Part shown: positions 32,126 to 44,184 of the stretch, piece by piece
How the letters are laid out: each line of letters begins with the position of its first letter
Position numbering within the stretch: the first letter of the stretch is position 1
NCBI GenBank assembly: GCA_011634665.1
Contig: WAEK01000032.1
Span: 1-64,000 of the forward strand
Length of the DNA: 64,000 bases
Origin: Mortierella sp. BCC40632
Taxonomy: Eukaryota > Mortierellomycota > Mortierellomycetes > Mortierellales > Mortierellaceae
Direction of reading: 5' to 3'
Notes under the pieces: model-generated
Seen by the model: the letters and a program-made list of their open reading frames with translations, nothing else
Database searches by the model: none
Told to the model about the DNA's origin: nothing
Translations under genes and position numbers: made by a program

Positions 32126-32845
32126 ATGCAGCCGAGAGTGAAAATTGGTTCAGGCCGCAATCTGCGGTAACCACCCATGCCATTCATAAACGAAAGATAT
32201 GATGGCGCCTATCCTGAGCATTTCCTTACTCTTCTCTCGATGCTTTCCCCTTTGTCTGAAGAATTTTCCTTTGACTCTGGATACCAAAAATCCTAGATAA
32301 TGCTCTCCTTGGACACTTTCGCGCGCAAAAAGCGGGGGTAATAGTACATCTTCTATGATCATGTCGATTTCATCTTCATAGTGCCTCAGAACTAGCTACG
32401 GCTGGATTTGGAGGCCAAACACATTTTTTGTATTGCTTGCTGGACAATCTGCCCCATTACCAGGTTGTGCCTGTTTCTCGTGCCTCTGATGTGCACTCTG
32501 ATTCGAGCGCCTCACGGTCTAATGGAATCCTGATGGGCAAAGGATACTTTTCCAACGTCACTTGTCTGACGGGTTGACTGGATCTCTGTCAGCTAGTGAA
32601 TCGGCGGCATAATGATCCAGGGAGGGGCGGAGAAGAGAGAATGGGCAGACAAAAGGATAAGCCGATGGGAGAGGAGAGGGTGAGGATACAAAGAACGTCT
32701 GCAGCCGATCGGTGAGCAGGAAACAAGATGGGACTCTACTCTGAATGAGATGGAGTTGGATGGATGGACAGCAATGGAAAGAGAGATGACAAATGCGAAA
32801 GGCAAACGGGCCGGCAAATAGGTTGCGAGTGGCGCTTTTTACTCA
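32126..32845. other. Non-coding or unrecognised
   Basis: Short frames only, no recognisable feature. Confidence 0.35.
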
Positions 32846-33265
32846 CTGCAGACTAGAGTCAGTCATGCGCTCCTTTTGCCCATGACTCGAAAGAAGGGCG
32901 TGACCAAGTCGCACTTTTGAAGACAGCCATCCTCATAGCGTACCCAACTCATGGCCACAATCCAGGCGCGTGTTGTCGTTCTTACCTCTTGGGGCATGCA
33001 CCTCCTTTCAACACTTAACGTTAAACGTGTGGTATGAAGGAAGAGGCATGTAGCATGTAGCACGCTGTGTATAGCGTGGAACATCTTTTCTTCGCAGCCC
33101 CTCCTAGCCACCAATACCACTATCATCTTTGCCCCTCTCCCCCGCTTGACCACCTCCCTTCTTTCTTGCTTTTCTGCTTCGTGAAAAGAAATGCACGACA
33201 GTCTACTTGTGAATCGTCTTTGATCCCACGCCTTTATTTCCTTTCTACTTGCTTTCTGAAAGCGA
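32846..33265 (+). repeat. Dispersed duplication, copy 1
   Basis: Diverged but collinear with 34495-34857: ATGCGCTCCTTTTGCCCA, GACTCG.AAGAA, GCGTACCCA, GCGTGTTGTCG, TACCTCTTGGGGCATGC, ACGTTAA.CGTGTGG, AGGCATGTAGCATGTAGCA, then CTTCGTG..AAGA.A..CACG. No gene recognised in it. Confidence 0.65.
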
Positions 33266-33429
33266 CAAGGACAATGGAGGAGAGAAGGAGTGAGGAGGGT
33301 GACATTACAAAGGGACGTGAAGACTTTGGAGTGCCATGGGAGAGAACAGAGAAAAGGAAGGTTAATGCAACAGATAATTCGGTGGCGTCTCAATTTTTGG
33401 GCGCAGCCTTTTTTCAAATCTTGTCGATG

Positions 33430-33616
33430 GTCCCTATCAAGGACGGGGAGACTTTTATTGCAGACTGGGTTTTAAGAGGACACGTCTCTCGCGCCGCTTT
33501 TATATTTCAAAATATAAACTCAAGCATCCGAACGCGCCGCGTTCGGAAAGTATACTAAGAAGATACTTTTCTCTACCCGTGTCTCCCTCAAGGGGAAGAG
33601 AGGTCAGAACATGACA
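33430..33616 (-). mobile_element. LTR fragment, minus strand, family of 31261-31523
   Basis: Reverse complement shows TGTCATGTTC, AGTATACTTTCCGAACGC, a TATAAAAG box and CCCAGTCTGCAATAAAAG, like the 20.4 and 31.3 kb copies. No target duplication found. Confidence 0.6.
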
Positions 33617-34460
33617 GTCCTTCTCTCATCATTGCCTTCGCTTTATTCTTGCTCTCCTGCATGTGTATGCTTTAGCACATTCAATCTCCATTCCAGTTAA
33701 GCGACTCCCCTTTGGAAACAGCGGTAGTTTTGGATGACAGGGTTCTCATCTCTCCTTGCCAAGGGGATGAGAAAAACTCTGTGTTTGGAAATCCACACGC
33801 GTGGAGCGGATTGAAGTGTGTGAAGTCAACCCTCGCTCAACATAGGAGAGTTCATCATTGTAGAGTATGTGTCTTTCAGGTTAAAAAGGCGTCCCAGCTC
33901 CATCCTCACTGCTATTCTTATGGTTGTATATCATAGAATATGACATTATCATGCTTATGATTTGTCAAGTCGGTCCACGCGTAACGACTCACGAGTTGCA
34001 AGGCATCGTATCTGACACGTCCTTCTAATGGAAAGACCTTGTTCCACAGCCGCGGCTGACGAGACTCCTCCCTCCCTCTCATGTGCCCACCTCCCCAGAT
34101 CCATCGGGACAAGCATTTGTCAGCAACCTGGGTCTGTGGCGCGACCTTTGACGCTCTTGCAGGATCGTCATTTCGATGGTAGGATGTCAACTGAGTTTAC
34201 ACTACAGGATGTTGCTATTCCATGGAATTCTCATTGACATGACATGTGTTCCGCGACGACTTTCATAAAACTCGTGATCCACACCGCTCATGCAAGGTCA
34301 ATGATTGTGATGCTCGGGTCTCCTAACCCGATTACCAGGTTTAACCGGGACGGTATGCGTTCGTTCTGGGAGAGGTCTGGACTCCAGCCGCAATAGAGCA
34401 AGGGATGGACAACAACTTCACCAAATTGGTGTACATTGGGGAAAAGTCAGTGGACGGCCC

Positions 34461-34494
<34 letters not shown>

Positions 34495-34495
<1 letters not shown>

Positions 34496-34857
34496 ACTCG
34501 TTGCAGTGTTGGTCATGCATTCCTTTGCCCACGACTCGTAAGAACGAGACCATGTAACGCGTTTCGAAGACATTCATCCCTATTGCGTGCCCATCCTGTG
34601 GTCTCAATCGAAGCGTGCGTTGTTGCTTTTGCCTCTTGGAGCATACTGCCAGTCGTTATTTGTACCGCGCCACCTCTCAACGCGTAGCGTTAAGTGTGTG
34701 GCATGAAGGGATAGGCATGTAGCATGTAGCATGCGCCTTCTACCTTCTCTCCTTCGCTCTCTTTCGCTTCGTGGGAAGACACGCTCTACAAGCTACTCAC
34801 GGATCACTTTTGACTCCGCATTTCTATTACCTTTTCTACAGTTTTTCTGAAAAAGGT
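34495..34857 (+). repeat. Dispersed duplication, copy 2
   Basis: Partner of 32846-33265, about 1.65 kb further on. A T33 run comes just before it. Confidence 0.65.
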
Positions 34858-34891
34858 ACATGGCCTGTGTGCAGGAAAGTATTTGTAAAAG

Positions 34892-34893
34892 GG

Positions 34894-34954
<61 letters not shown>
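34892..34954 (+). repeat. (TC)n microsatellite
   Basis: About 31 uninterrupted TC units. Confidence 0.95.
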
Positions 34955-34958
<4 letters not shown>

Positions 34959-35106
34959 ACTCAGACGAGTTTAGAGTTGAGAAGTATAGACTATCTTCAA
35001 CTTCTAAGAAAAGGGTCAAACGGCATGACAGTAACCTCATTTGCATGGATCGACTTCAATTCTATCAAGACCCCCACAATCCCTGGCAAGATCTGCGCTA
35101 AACCCA

Positions 35107-35580
35107 ACCACAAACTCCGTAAGGTCTTCTGCTTATGAAATTTAAGAACGAGGTTGCTAGTTCGCTAGGTCCCTGCTCTTTGCTGATCGCACTCTCTCAT
35201 CGTACTCTACGCTTCTCTCAGCTTACTCTGTTTTAGTACTCCTGCCCACTCTACAAAGGGAAATAGCTCTGCAAACGACGAGACGTACTGGTTACCCTAC
35301 ATAAAGCCATCCATAAAAACCAGCAAGGGTGGTAATTTGGAGCAATTTGTTACCAGGAAGGAGCACCAAGTAGGCCAAAGAAAAGGGCAAAGATGGCGCT
35401 GATAGGACGATGTAGCAATGAAAGGCGTGCCTACTACCACGCTCTTGGCATTAAAGAGTCGAACACCAACACTCCATACCCATGCCTGTTCGCCGTTGAT
35501 GATGCCTGAGGCCAGTTTTACTTTCACAATATTCTCTTCCGGGCTCCCACTAAAGTGTAGGTTGGTAACTTTAGGACTCA
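35107..35580 (+). pseudogene. Decayed relative of the 4617 secreted-protein gene
   Basis: The leader (CCACAAACTCC, AA.TTTAAGAACGAG, TGCTGATC.....CTCTC) resembles that of the intact gene, then come blocks like PSIKTSKGGNLEQFV and LGIKESNTNTPYPCLFAVDD. The start, the signal peptide and much of the first half are lost, and the frame is broken. It indicates an old duplication about 30 kb away. Confidence 0.65.
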
Positions 35581-35966
35581 TCCAAAACTAGACGGCAATG
35601 TCAGCAAGATGGTTACACAGATCGGCCATCGCACTCTCGCCTCCAAACATTATCCGAGCTTAGCTACCTGAAGTTGCATGTCCCTGCTGGCGGCCACCTG
35701 GCTCGCATTTCTTATCGGTGAAGGTAGATCACAAAGAAAAACAATCGCCCCAATCCCCCTCTTCCTCTTTGACACAACATCAACCGTAGTCTCTTTTTCT
35801 TGCAAAATCCGATTGGAATGAGACTCTACGTTTTGACCAACATCGAAGCAATTGTTCATGTCACCTTTCATCTAAGATTTGACCCTGAGAAATTCATCAC
35901 TCCTGCTTAAGAACCTCAGTGAAAGATGAATTGAGAATCTCGACGAGTCTAAATGTCCGAAAGAGT

Positions 35967-36002
<36 letters not shown>

Positions 36003-36949
36003 GATTCGACTTGCCAATACCCATCGGACTGTGGAGGATTCGCAAGAGTGTTTATCCAGGAAGTACATCCACCAGATTTCTGTCGGACGCTGCGAATGGC
36101 TACCAAGCTTCCGCGATGCGAATTCTCTTCTTCCCAGGCATAAACTGAGGATCTATTTTATCAGCACGAAACTATGAGAGATGTATCTTTTCAGGGTTTA
36201 CCTTTTTCAAACAGTCTCTTTAATGTCACGGCTATTGAATGCAATGCAGAGACATGGGCAATTAGAGTCAGTAGAAGAGCGGCTCATACAACTTGACAGG
36301 GTTTGATTGGAGACAACAAGGCGATGTAAGCGTTGTCATCAGAATCTCTTGAAAATATCTGAGGAGTGTCCTCGGAGTGTTCTGCAGTAGCGACGTCATC
36401 CAAGCAAGGTATCATTTCGGCCTTGATAAAGCTCTTGCAGTCATCAACTATACCACCTGACCGAGAACGCATTGGAAGCAGCTCCTCCAGCATCAATGCA
36501 GAACTGGGAGAACCTTTTTGAGAGGCATCTAAAGGAAAGACTATAAAAAGAGAAAACTGGAAAGAAGGTTTTTTCCTTTCATTCATGGCACCTATCCCTC
36601 CCTCTTCCTCTCTCTCCCTTACACCCTCTCTAGTGATCTCCACAAGGTCGAGGAAGAGCTAGTGCATACAACAACTTTCTGAGACTCATTTCTCTTTCTT
36701 TCAGCTCATGGTGCATGGATTGACTACCTTCACGTGTGTTGGGCGTGTCAGTCGCTCTACACCTCTTGAGGATTTGTTACATGCTGAGCACCACTGAAGT
36801 ATTCGCTATGCCATAGTCCAATGGCAGTAGCCTACTTGGGGTCTAGGAGTATTCAACAGACGCTCTTGCAGAGCTTTGATGACTTTGAGCTCACCACTCG
36901 CTGCAGTTTTGTCCTTTGGCCACTTCGCTGATTAATTGCCGCTTTTAGT

Positions 36950-36988
<39 letters not shown>

Positions 36989-38420
36989 GCTAAGGAATGC
37001 ATGGCTTCAGTTAGGCGCTGCACTCTAAAAAGAAGACCTAAATTCGCTGGACTCATTGACTCCAATGGCCAAAGCTGGCATTCACTTTCCAAAAAAGCGT
37101 TAGTAGATCCGACAGGGGGAGGAGCCACTTCGGCGGTGTTCTGATTGACTTCGCCTCTGTCAAAGGTATAGATCGCCACACTAATGCTTTAATTTCTCCG
37201 CATTTTTATCTCCTGCTTTATTTTTCTCTCTCGTCTCCTCTCTTCCCTAGAGCAGAGATATCCCAGCTCAGTGGATGGTGCGATGACTATCAAGGCACCA
37301 TATTACTCGAGCTTAGGAGGCTTTAGGCATGCCGGCAGATGTCTCAAGAATAGCCCTTGAATTTTCCCGACTTTGCTGGGAGGGTCAGGAGGAGTAGGAG
37401 TAGGAAATTGGATCCAAGGTTACGGCAGATGGGGAGGAGGAAAGGTACGAGAGTAACACATGCGGTTAGGAGTGTAGAAGTAGCTAGAGTCTTCAGGCAT
37501 GGACCGAGTTTATACTGAGTGCCTGGATCAACTGAACTGGATCACTAGCAACTTTGAAGTGTCGCCAGGCACAAATGAATAGCTCTAGAGATACATTTTT
37601 ATATTTCGTTTCGGTGTTTCAATAGTAGCCGCATGGTAGACCCTCCTTTCCTAAAAAAAAAAAAAAAAAAAAAAAAGGCCACAATCTACCCGACTGGTGC
37701 CTCAAGCTAGATTTCGATCAACACAATCGAAGGATTTGGAAATATAAACGGTGGTGTGGACGGCAGTCATGCCTTCCTCTTCAAATAGAATTCTGGTATA
37801 ACACACATTCTCCAGTCTAGTACACGTCCAGATAGAGCTTGATTATTCTCTGACCAGCTCTTTAGTAGCCCTATGCCAAATATCAAGTACAAGGAAAATG
37901 AAACCTCCAGCAGCCCTCTAACTTGTTCTCTGCTAGCGGATAGTATCTTGGTAAACTGACTCTTGGAGGACAATCGATACGTCCAAGGAGACTGGCCCTT
38001 CATTTCGTACATTGGCCTCCTTTCTGACGAGAGTATCGGCGCTCTGAGAAACGAGTTGGTCAAGTCAAAGGGTTTGGTCAAATGTACTCTCTCTCTCTCT
38101 CTCTCTCCCCTCTCCTCTCCGCTTTGTCTCTCCTCTTTCTCACCGCTTATTCTCTGTTTTCTTTAAAGGTAATATACTGTATCTATCTTGTGGTATTTGA
38201 AACGGTAAAAGACCCTGTTGTAGACCCTGTTGTTGGTAGTGCGACAGTTTTTTCTAGCAAGCTGAAAGGAGCAAGAGCAATGTGTTACAGGATGTGGGAT
38301 CTTATCATTGTTGACTTGACCAATCCCAAAATGCTTATGTCCCGCAGGATAGACGTGCACAGTGGTCAGTTACGAAGTGACACATTCCTTCACTGCACAA
38401 AAGGTCACCGTCTCGTTTGA
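35581..38420. other. Long non-coding stretch
   Basis: No supported gene. A or T runs at about 35968-35998, 36951-36987 and 37653-37677. A frame at 36643-36284 (minus) is open but shows nothing recognisable. Confidence 0.4.
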
Positions 38421-38424
38421 GGTC

Positions 38425-38640
38425 AAACTAGGTAATAGTCCATGAGACCTTTGAGTGCTGCCTCTGACATCAGTGGCAATTGACGTCAGGTTTTTGAATG
38501 TAATCCTGTTCAGCATTCAGTAATCAACATCTGGACTTTGATCATTTTCTTTCTTGGAGACGAAAGGATCAAGGACCCAATAGTTGTCTGTGAATAACCA
38601 CCCTCACGCGAGATATCTTTTTCTCGTAGAACAAGTGGGA
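38425..38640 (-). pseudogene. Decayed Ty3/gypsy reverse-transcriptase fragment
   Basis: On the minus strand one frame reads LDPFVSKKENDQSPDVDY, a stop, then MLNRITFKNLTSIATDV. This fits the first conserved block of Ty3/gypsy reverse transcriptase (F.KKKDG...DYR.LN.IT.KN). Short and with stops, so a fossil. Confidence 0.5.
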
Positions 38641-38794
38641 TTCCACCAAAAGATAAATTAATATTTTTTTCTCTTCCTTTGGACTCTATAAAACATGCGA
38701 TCTATGTATGATAGGAGCTCCATCTTTTTTTCCTGTGTACTGTTCAAATGTGCGTTGACTAGAATAGGGTTCAAGCCGGTAGCCCTACGATGAA

Positions 38795-39841
38795 CTAATG
38801 ATGGTTGGATTTCTTACGAAGATCAGTGATAGCGCGTCCTGGGTTTGGCACACGAATTGTGTCAACACATGCCTTGCTTGGCTCTTGACTGTCCTTCTTT
38901 TTGCAAATTCCGACAACGACCAGCGTCCGTCCGTCCTTGCCACCCATCTCAAGGTTTGTTGGTGATTGGATCGTGGGGAGGTGAATGAGCTCAACCTTTT
39001 TGCCACGCTTGCCGTTCGTGTCCCATGCCAAAACCATGCTGTGGCCATAGAGGGCAGAGTACATTATGCCCTTCGAATCCAGTCTCATGCCATCCGGATC
39101 CAAGCCAGTCTTGAGTGCTGCCTTCTTACCCACTGCAGCATAAAGGTCAATCATCAAGCGCCACTTGGCGCCCTTTGCTGGATTGCCAGCAGCGTCCAGA
39201 TCCAGGGCATAGACATATGCGGACTGTGGCTTCTGGGCTCCATCGATAACCTCGTTGCGAGCCGATGTGGCAAACAGACGGCGCCCGTCGCCAGAAAGCT
39301 CGATACCGTTAATACGCTCCAACGTGACGCCAGGGCGCGTGGTTTCCTTCGTGATGGGCCTCAGCGGGCCCCGTTCAAGAGAGTACCAGGCGTCGCCTTT
39401 GTATTCCGCCCACCGCATGCCGGAGAAGTACACACGCTTGCCATTGGCCGAGAGGGTCATGTCGTTCGGCTGCAACCACTGGTCGCTCTGGTAGCGCACG
39501 CGCGGCTTGCCTTTGTGGCCGCGGACGATTTCATAGACCTTGTGGTAGCCAGCATCTCCAACAAGGAAACGGCCGTTTCTCAGTCCGCGGGATGCTGCGA
39601 GGAATGTGGTGTCGGGCAATCCGGCGGCCTTGGTGTCGAACAGCACCTCGCCCGTCTGGAGATCAACAAATCGCTGCTGATCCACGGCGTAAAATCGGCC
39701 AGCAGTGTCGACAGAGGCACCTTCGATGGAATCGATCAGTTTCTTTACACCAGGGTATTTCGCTGATCCATCCTGCGCCGTTCGGTCGGCTTGCACGACG
39801 GCGGCGAACAGGAGGGTTGCAATGGCAAGAGTGACGCGCAT
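38795..39841 (-). CDS. SMP-30/gluconolactonase-like secreted beta-propeller protein
   Basis: Intact, intronless, 348 residues from 39841; the frame stays open 441 bp further upstream, but the signal peptide MRVTLAIATLLFAAVVQA starts here and the upstream part is a pyrimidine-rich leader. Propeller motifs appear in order: SIEGASVDTAGRFYAVD (Glu ligand candidate), WLQPNDMTLSANGKRVYFSG (Asn), RINGIELSGDGRRLFATSA, and GLDPDGMRLDSKGIMYSA (Asp). These fit the Glu/Asn/Asp metal site of SMP-30/SGL enzymes, which open lactone rings or act on esters. Two cysteines near the end may pair. The coding is richer in G and C than its surroundings and rich in C/G-ending codons. The substrate is unknown. Confidence 0.85.
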   Translation of the reverse strand: MRVTLAIATLLFAAVVQADRTAQDGSAKYPGVKKLIDSIEGASVDTAGRFYAVDQQRFVDLQTGEVLFDTKAAGLPDTTFLAASRGLRNGRFLVGDAGYHKVYEIVRGHKGKPRVRYQSDQWLQPNDMTLSANGKRVYFSGMRWAEYKGDAWYSLERGPLRPITKETTRPGVTLERINGIELSGDGRRLFATSARNEVIDGAQKPQSAYVYALDLDAAGNPAKGAKWRLMIDLYAAVGKKAALKTGLDPDGMRLDSKGIMYSALYGHSMVLAWDTNGKRGKKVELIHLPTIQSPTNLEMGGKDGRTLVVVGICKKKDSQEPSKACVDTIRVPNPGRAITDLRKKSNHH

Positions 39842-40574
39842 TGGGGATAATGGGTTGCTCGAAGGAAGAAAGAAAGGGAAGAATAGGGGGAGGAGGGAGG
39901 GGTGAAGGGGGAAAGGGGGGGGGGGAGGATAGGGTTGTGGATGGATGGGTAAGAAAGGAAAGGAATGGGAAAATGGTTGACGAAATGGAACGCTTAAATA
40001 TGTTCCATCGTCATGCCGAAACACTGGATACAAAGATGCAAACAAAAACGATAAGCTCTTTAAGGTTAGCAATCTCAAATTGATCTGCCCTTTTTTGAAG
40101 GCTCTGAGGGCTGATGGTGCAGATGAAAGAGGGCTCAGCAGGCGGACGGTAGCGCAAACAAACACCTCCAATAAACAAGAATGCATATGTCCCAACAGCG
40201 TTCGTCCTTGTTGCGAAGCCCACACTTCTTTCGATTTCGGTATCGGAATCTTTGAACTGGGCTTGAGATTCTCAACAGTCAAGTCGAGTCTTTGAGAAGG
40301 ACGCTTGTAAACAGTGGACGCTGTGAGTTGGAGAGTCGATCGAGTGCTGTGCCCAATGGAAGGAGTAAAGCCCCAGCCAAACCAACAATCATTCTCGTTT
40401 CACATGATAAAACCACTGCCCATGCTTCACTCGATGGAACCAAACTCTTGTCCTCTAAACTGGTTTTCTTCTGTCTCCTAAGTATATCCCCTCTCGATAT
40501 ACAAACCGTGCTTCTTTCCCTGTACGTGGGCCTGCCCTTTGTGCGCTAGTAACCAACTTTCTTTGCTACCACCT

Positions 40575-40614
<40 letters not shown>

Positions 40615-41904
40615 GGGGCAGTGGAGTACCGAGCTGATGCCTGGTTGGTATCTTACCGGAACTCACAGGGATGAAATTTTAGCCTGTGGTCCCTGGGGAT
40701 TGACAGGTTCTGGGAATATGAATCCCGTGGTCAAACGGAGGTTTCGCGAAGAGTTGTCTTCTATGCTAAGCTCTGCAATAAAAAAAAAAAAAAAAAAAAA
40801 AGCTTTGGTCAATTACTCTTCTGGTCCTGTTCCTTGTGCACGACAACCGGTCCTGAATCTGCTTTTGGCCGTGACCCTGTTCCTGTTCAAGGGTCTCTCG
40901 TTACCTCCGAGTCTACGAAAGAACATACATACTATGTTGTAGTTAGACCCTGCCTCCATCCAGTGTCCCGATCGGGGGACCCGCGCCATTGGCGAGCAAT
41001 CCTGGACTGTCTCACCTCTTCATCAACTCGAATAACCTGGGCTTTATCAATCCTGAACTATTCCGGACCTAAATCCTCAAACCTGTCTTTAGTAATTTCC
41101 TGTATTACTCCTTGCAAGCACTAGTCCAAAGAGATTGAGATCTAGTAATGAGCACCACGAGCTACCTCCTGCGCTGGAGCTACTAGTACCCTGTTATCTC
41201 CTATCAGATTAGTTGGTCCTTGTCCAAAGTCTCGTCATGCGTTCATCGCTATCTTGTCTTTGCTGTCCTACGCTCTGCTTGGGATGGTCCTTGGCCTAAC
41301 TCTCCAAGATACGCTTTGAAGGTGCAGATGTCAAAAGATCAGAGGTGTATGTGGACTATGTGTGAGCAAAAGACAAAAGGAAACGAGAAAGAGGAAAGGG
41401 AGAGAAAGAGCCAGAGAGCGAAAAAAGGTACAGATGGTGAGCACGCTTTTTTTTTTTCTTTTTTTTTATATTAACGCATGAGGCAGCGATGGGGTGCAAC
41501 AACAAACTAAACAGAGGTGTGGGATGGGGACATAAAGATGGGTCGGTCCTTACTGTCGAATCTATAGAGGAATGGTAATGGCCAAGGAAGAATGAAAGAA
41601 AGGAGCAGATGCAAGGAGTAGAGCAGGCCGCGTAACAAGAAAGCTTAGCATGGGTGGCGTATTCGGTCAGTCAGCTGCTCTCTCTCCCTCTCTCTCTCTC
41701 CCTCTCTCCCTGTTGGTTGATATTCGAACACTAGATTTTGCCTTGATCAAGTCAATGGAATCTCCCAGCCCGTCATGAATCAATGCATCCATCAGCCATG
41801 CTTAGTTGAAAAAAAGATGAGCCGGATGTGTTCAGTCCATTTCTCCAGGAATCTTTATTGCAGCAATGCCTTCGCTTGCGATTGAATCCCAATGCCTTTC
41901 CTTT

Positions 41905-41935
<31 letters not shown>

Positions 41936-42871
41936 GGAATGGAATCATGCGATGGAAGGAGCGAAAGAAGGAAAGTCCGACTTGGGAAAGAGGCGGCCCG
42001 TGCAAAAAACAAGGCCCGCAAACAAGTCAAAGCTTCCAGGCTCAAGGCTGTTCGGTCCTCGTCATCCCCGCCACCATTCAGTTTTAAGACAAGGTGTACA
42101 TCTTCAGGTCTAATGGTATCGATACTATAATAGTCCCAGGAAAACCCAATCGCTGGACTGGAAGCACTTGACCAAAGCAGTGGAAAGTCCCTTTTTGAAC
42201 TGAAAAGAGCAGCCGGAGCTCCATGTCCCTAGATTCCCTCTGTTAATGTCTCTGCAGCTTATACTCTCTGCTTCTTTGTGGAGCACCCCTCTACAAGGAC
42301 TCATCTAGCATGGTTCTTTTTATGATTAACCCTATTTCGTCCCGCTCCAAAACAAGTCCAGTCTTTAGCGGCGGGACCTTGTTTGTTAATGAGCTGTGGA
42401 TCCTTGGATGAAATGAAATCATTCAGAAAGAGAGCAATCAGCAGAAACAATATAGTGACTGAAAAGAAAGAGAAGCATTCATCGGCGGTGTGTTGTCGAT
42501 GAAAGAGTGGAAAGGAAGCTCTCCCCGCTTGTCTAAACTCTCTTCGCTTTCCGCACCACTACACTCAGAACAAAGAGTAGCCGACAAGAAAAACACTATC
42601 ACATGTCCATCTCGAAACGGCACCATTCATTTTTCCATCTTCAGCAAAACACAAGAGAAGTAGACTATAGAGCAGATCGTTAGATTCAAACTATGGACGC
42701 GAGGCTATTTACAATGGACACGAGGCTATTTCCTTTGTCTTTACTCGACATTCTAAACTTTTTTTTTCTCTCTCAGTCAACGAGAACCTTGCTTGCTCAT
42801 ACTCCTCTCAGCATAGACAATTCCTGCCACAAAAGTTACGTTGATATACAGTTTTCGACTCCATCTTTTTT

Positions 42872-42905
<34 letters not shown>

Positions 42906-43040
42906 GAGAAATAGATCGGCAGTTGCTTGTACTCTCTTACCACTATCACAAATGACAATTGACACTATTTTTGTTGCTTGGGATATACGACAGGGTGAGC
43001 TGTTTTCTATGAGGGAATGAAAGAAGAAAAGGCTCCCCCA
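39842..43040. other. Non-coding stretch with many homopolymer runs
   Basis: The beginning is the purine-rich leader of the SMP-30 gene. Then come A31-G10 at 40576-40617, an A run at 40781-40801, CT-rich repeats at 41680-41710 and T runs at about 41909-41934 and 42872-42902. No gene supported. Confidence 0.4.
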
Positions 43041-43043
43041 CAG

Positions 43044-43104
43044 GATTTGACCTAGCACCTCCTAAGAATAAGTGTGACCCCAACCAAGGCTACCAACTTG
43101 ACCA
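43044..43104 (-). other. tRNA-like module (A box and B box), possible SINE piece
   Basis: Minus strand: TGGTCAAGTTGG (A-box-like, 43104-43093) and AGGTCAAATCC (B-box-like, 43054-43044), about 50 bp apart as in tRNA genes. The arms do not fold into a clean cloverleaf by eye. Confidence 0.35.
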
Positions 43105-43218
43105 AGTCTAGGCCCTAGAATAACGGATCGCCCCTGTCTACCAAAACGCATTCTCCAATGGTCTTGGTCAACGCAATAGAAATTGTGCATTAAAATAAGA
43201 CACAGATAGAGTCCATCT

Positions 43219-43304
43219 GGGCTCGAACCTTCAAAAAACAGTCAACCATCCAGCGCGCCTTTCCTCAAGAGGAGTGATGTAAAAACAGCATAACCAATGG
43301 GCCA
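43219..43304 (-). other. Second tRNA-like module
   Basis: Minus strand: TTGGCCCATTGG (A box, about 43304-43294) and GGTTCGAGCCC (a good B box, 43229-43219), about 75 bp apart. It could be a tRNA pseudogene with a long variable arm or the head of a SINE. Confidence 0.35.
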
Positions 43305-43895
43305 AGTCAGGAGAGAGAGGCTGTAGTAAATTTAGTAGCTGTACGCGCAAAAGGTGAGGGTGGTTTCTAGCATAAAATGTCGTAGAAAATGTAAGAACAT
43401 CTCGCTCGGTTTTTTGGGACTCAAAGGCAAGGGGGTGTTTTTAGGGCATATGGGTCAGGATGGAAAAGAGATGCCTTGACCGAGGAGGTAAAAAGCCAGG
43501 AGAGTGGATACCCTTATCCCTCCTGGCATCTTGCTGTTGACGAAGATTTATCCAAGGGGGAAGGGGGAAGGAAAGGAGACAGTCACCCTCAGTGGTCGCG
43601 AGAGTCAAGTTCAACTGCTATGGAGAGTAAACAACCCCTCCGTGCTAGCCATATATCTCAATTAAGCTTCAGCGAAAGTTCGTGATGGTGGTTGTGCCTA
43701 GGTAATCGCATCCCTTTTCATGCACCACCTTCCCGACCTACATTGCATTCGTAACGCTGAACGGCAAAAAAACCCCCCCAATTTTCATGCAAAAGTAGGT
43801 GAAGGGAAGGTGCCTAAGATTCTAGATAGAGATGGCTGCAGAGGTCTCCCAGAACTCCTCCTTTGCTCCGCGAGAATAGATTTGCGCTACAGAAT

Positions 43896-43991
43896 CAGCG
43901 CTCCTCAACTCAACTCATGAACTCGCCCTTGCACGAGTAGAGTTGAGTCGGGGTCCTCGGCTCTGCTAGACTCAACTCACGGGAAACTCTA
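43896..43991 (-). mobile_element. Small diverged GAGTT-type miniature element
   Basis: CAGCGCTCCTCAACTCAACT at the left and GACTCAACTCACGGGAAACT at the right resemble the tips of 31691-31971, in the same orientation. No target duplication remains. Confidence 0.5.
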
Positions 43992-44080
43992 GGCACAGAG
44001 AACCCATTACCCAAGTGCTATTGAGGAAGCCAGGCTGGGTTACCAAGGATTATGCTTCCTTTTTTACCTTTTATTTTTTT

Positions 44081-44089
44081 TGTATAAAT
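44081..44089 (+). promoter_or_regulatory. TATA box of the 44185 gene
   Basis: TGTATAAATAC lies about 100 bp before the ATG. Confidence 0.6.
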
Positions 44090-44184
44090 ACTTCTTGGTA
44101 CACTCGGCTTTTGCTCATTAACCAACACTCTCCAACTCTCTTCCCTACACTCCTATCTGAAATCAAGCGCCATCAACTACTCCA

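Noticed and set aside
32863..33417. 184-codon minus-strand frame
   Set aside because: It spans a dispersed duplication; the other copy is not open in this frame and there is no recognisable domain.
34860..34974. Ser/Leu repeat protein
   Set aside because: Translation of a (TC)n microsatellite.
36284..36643. 119-codon minus-strand frame
   Set aside because: Low-complexity start (EREEEGG) and no similarity to a known family; not enough to call a gene.
39842..40282. 147-residue N-terminal extension of the SMP-30 protein
   Set aside because: Pyrimidine-rich, low complexity, and a clean signal peptide starts at 39841.
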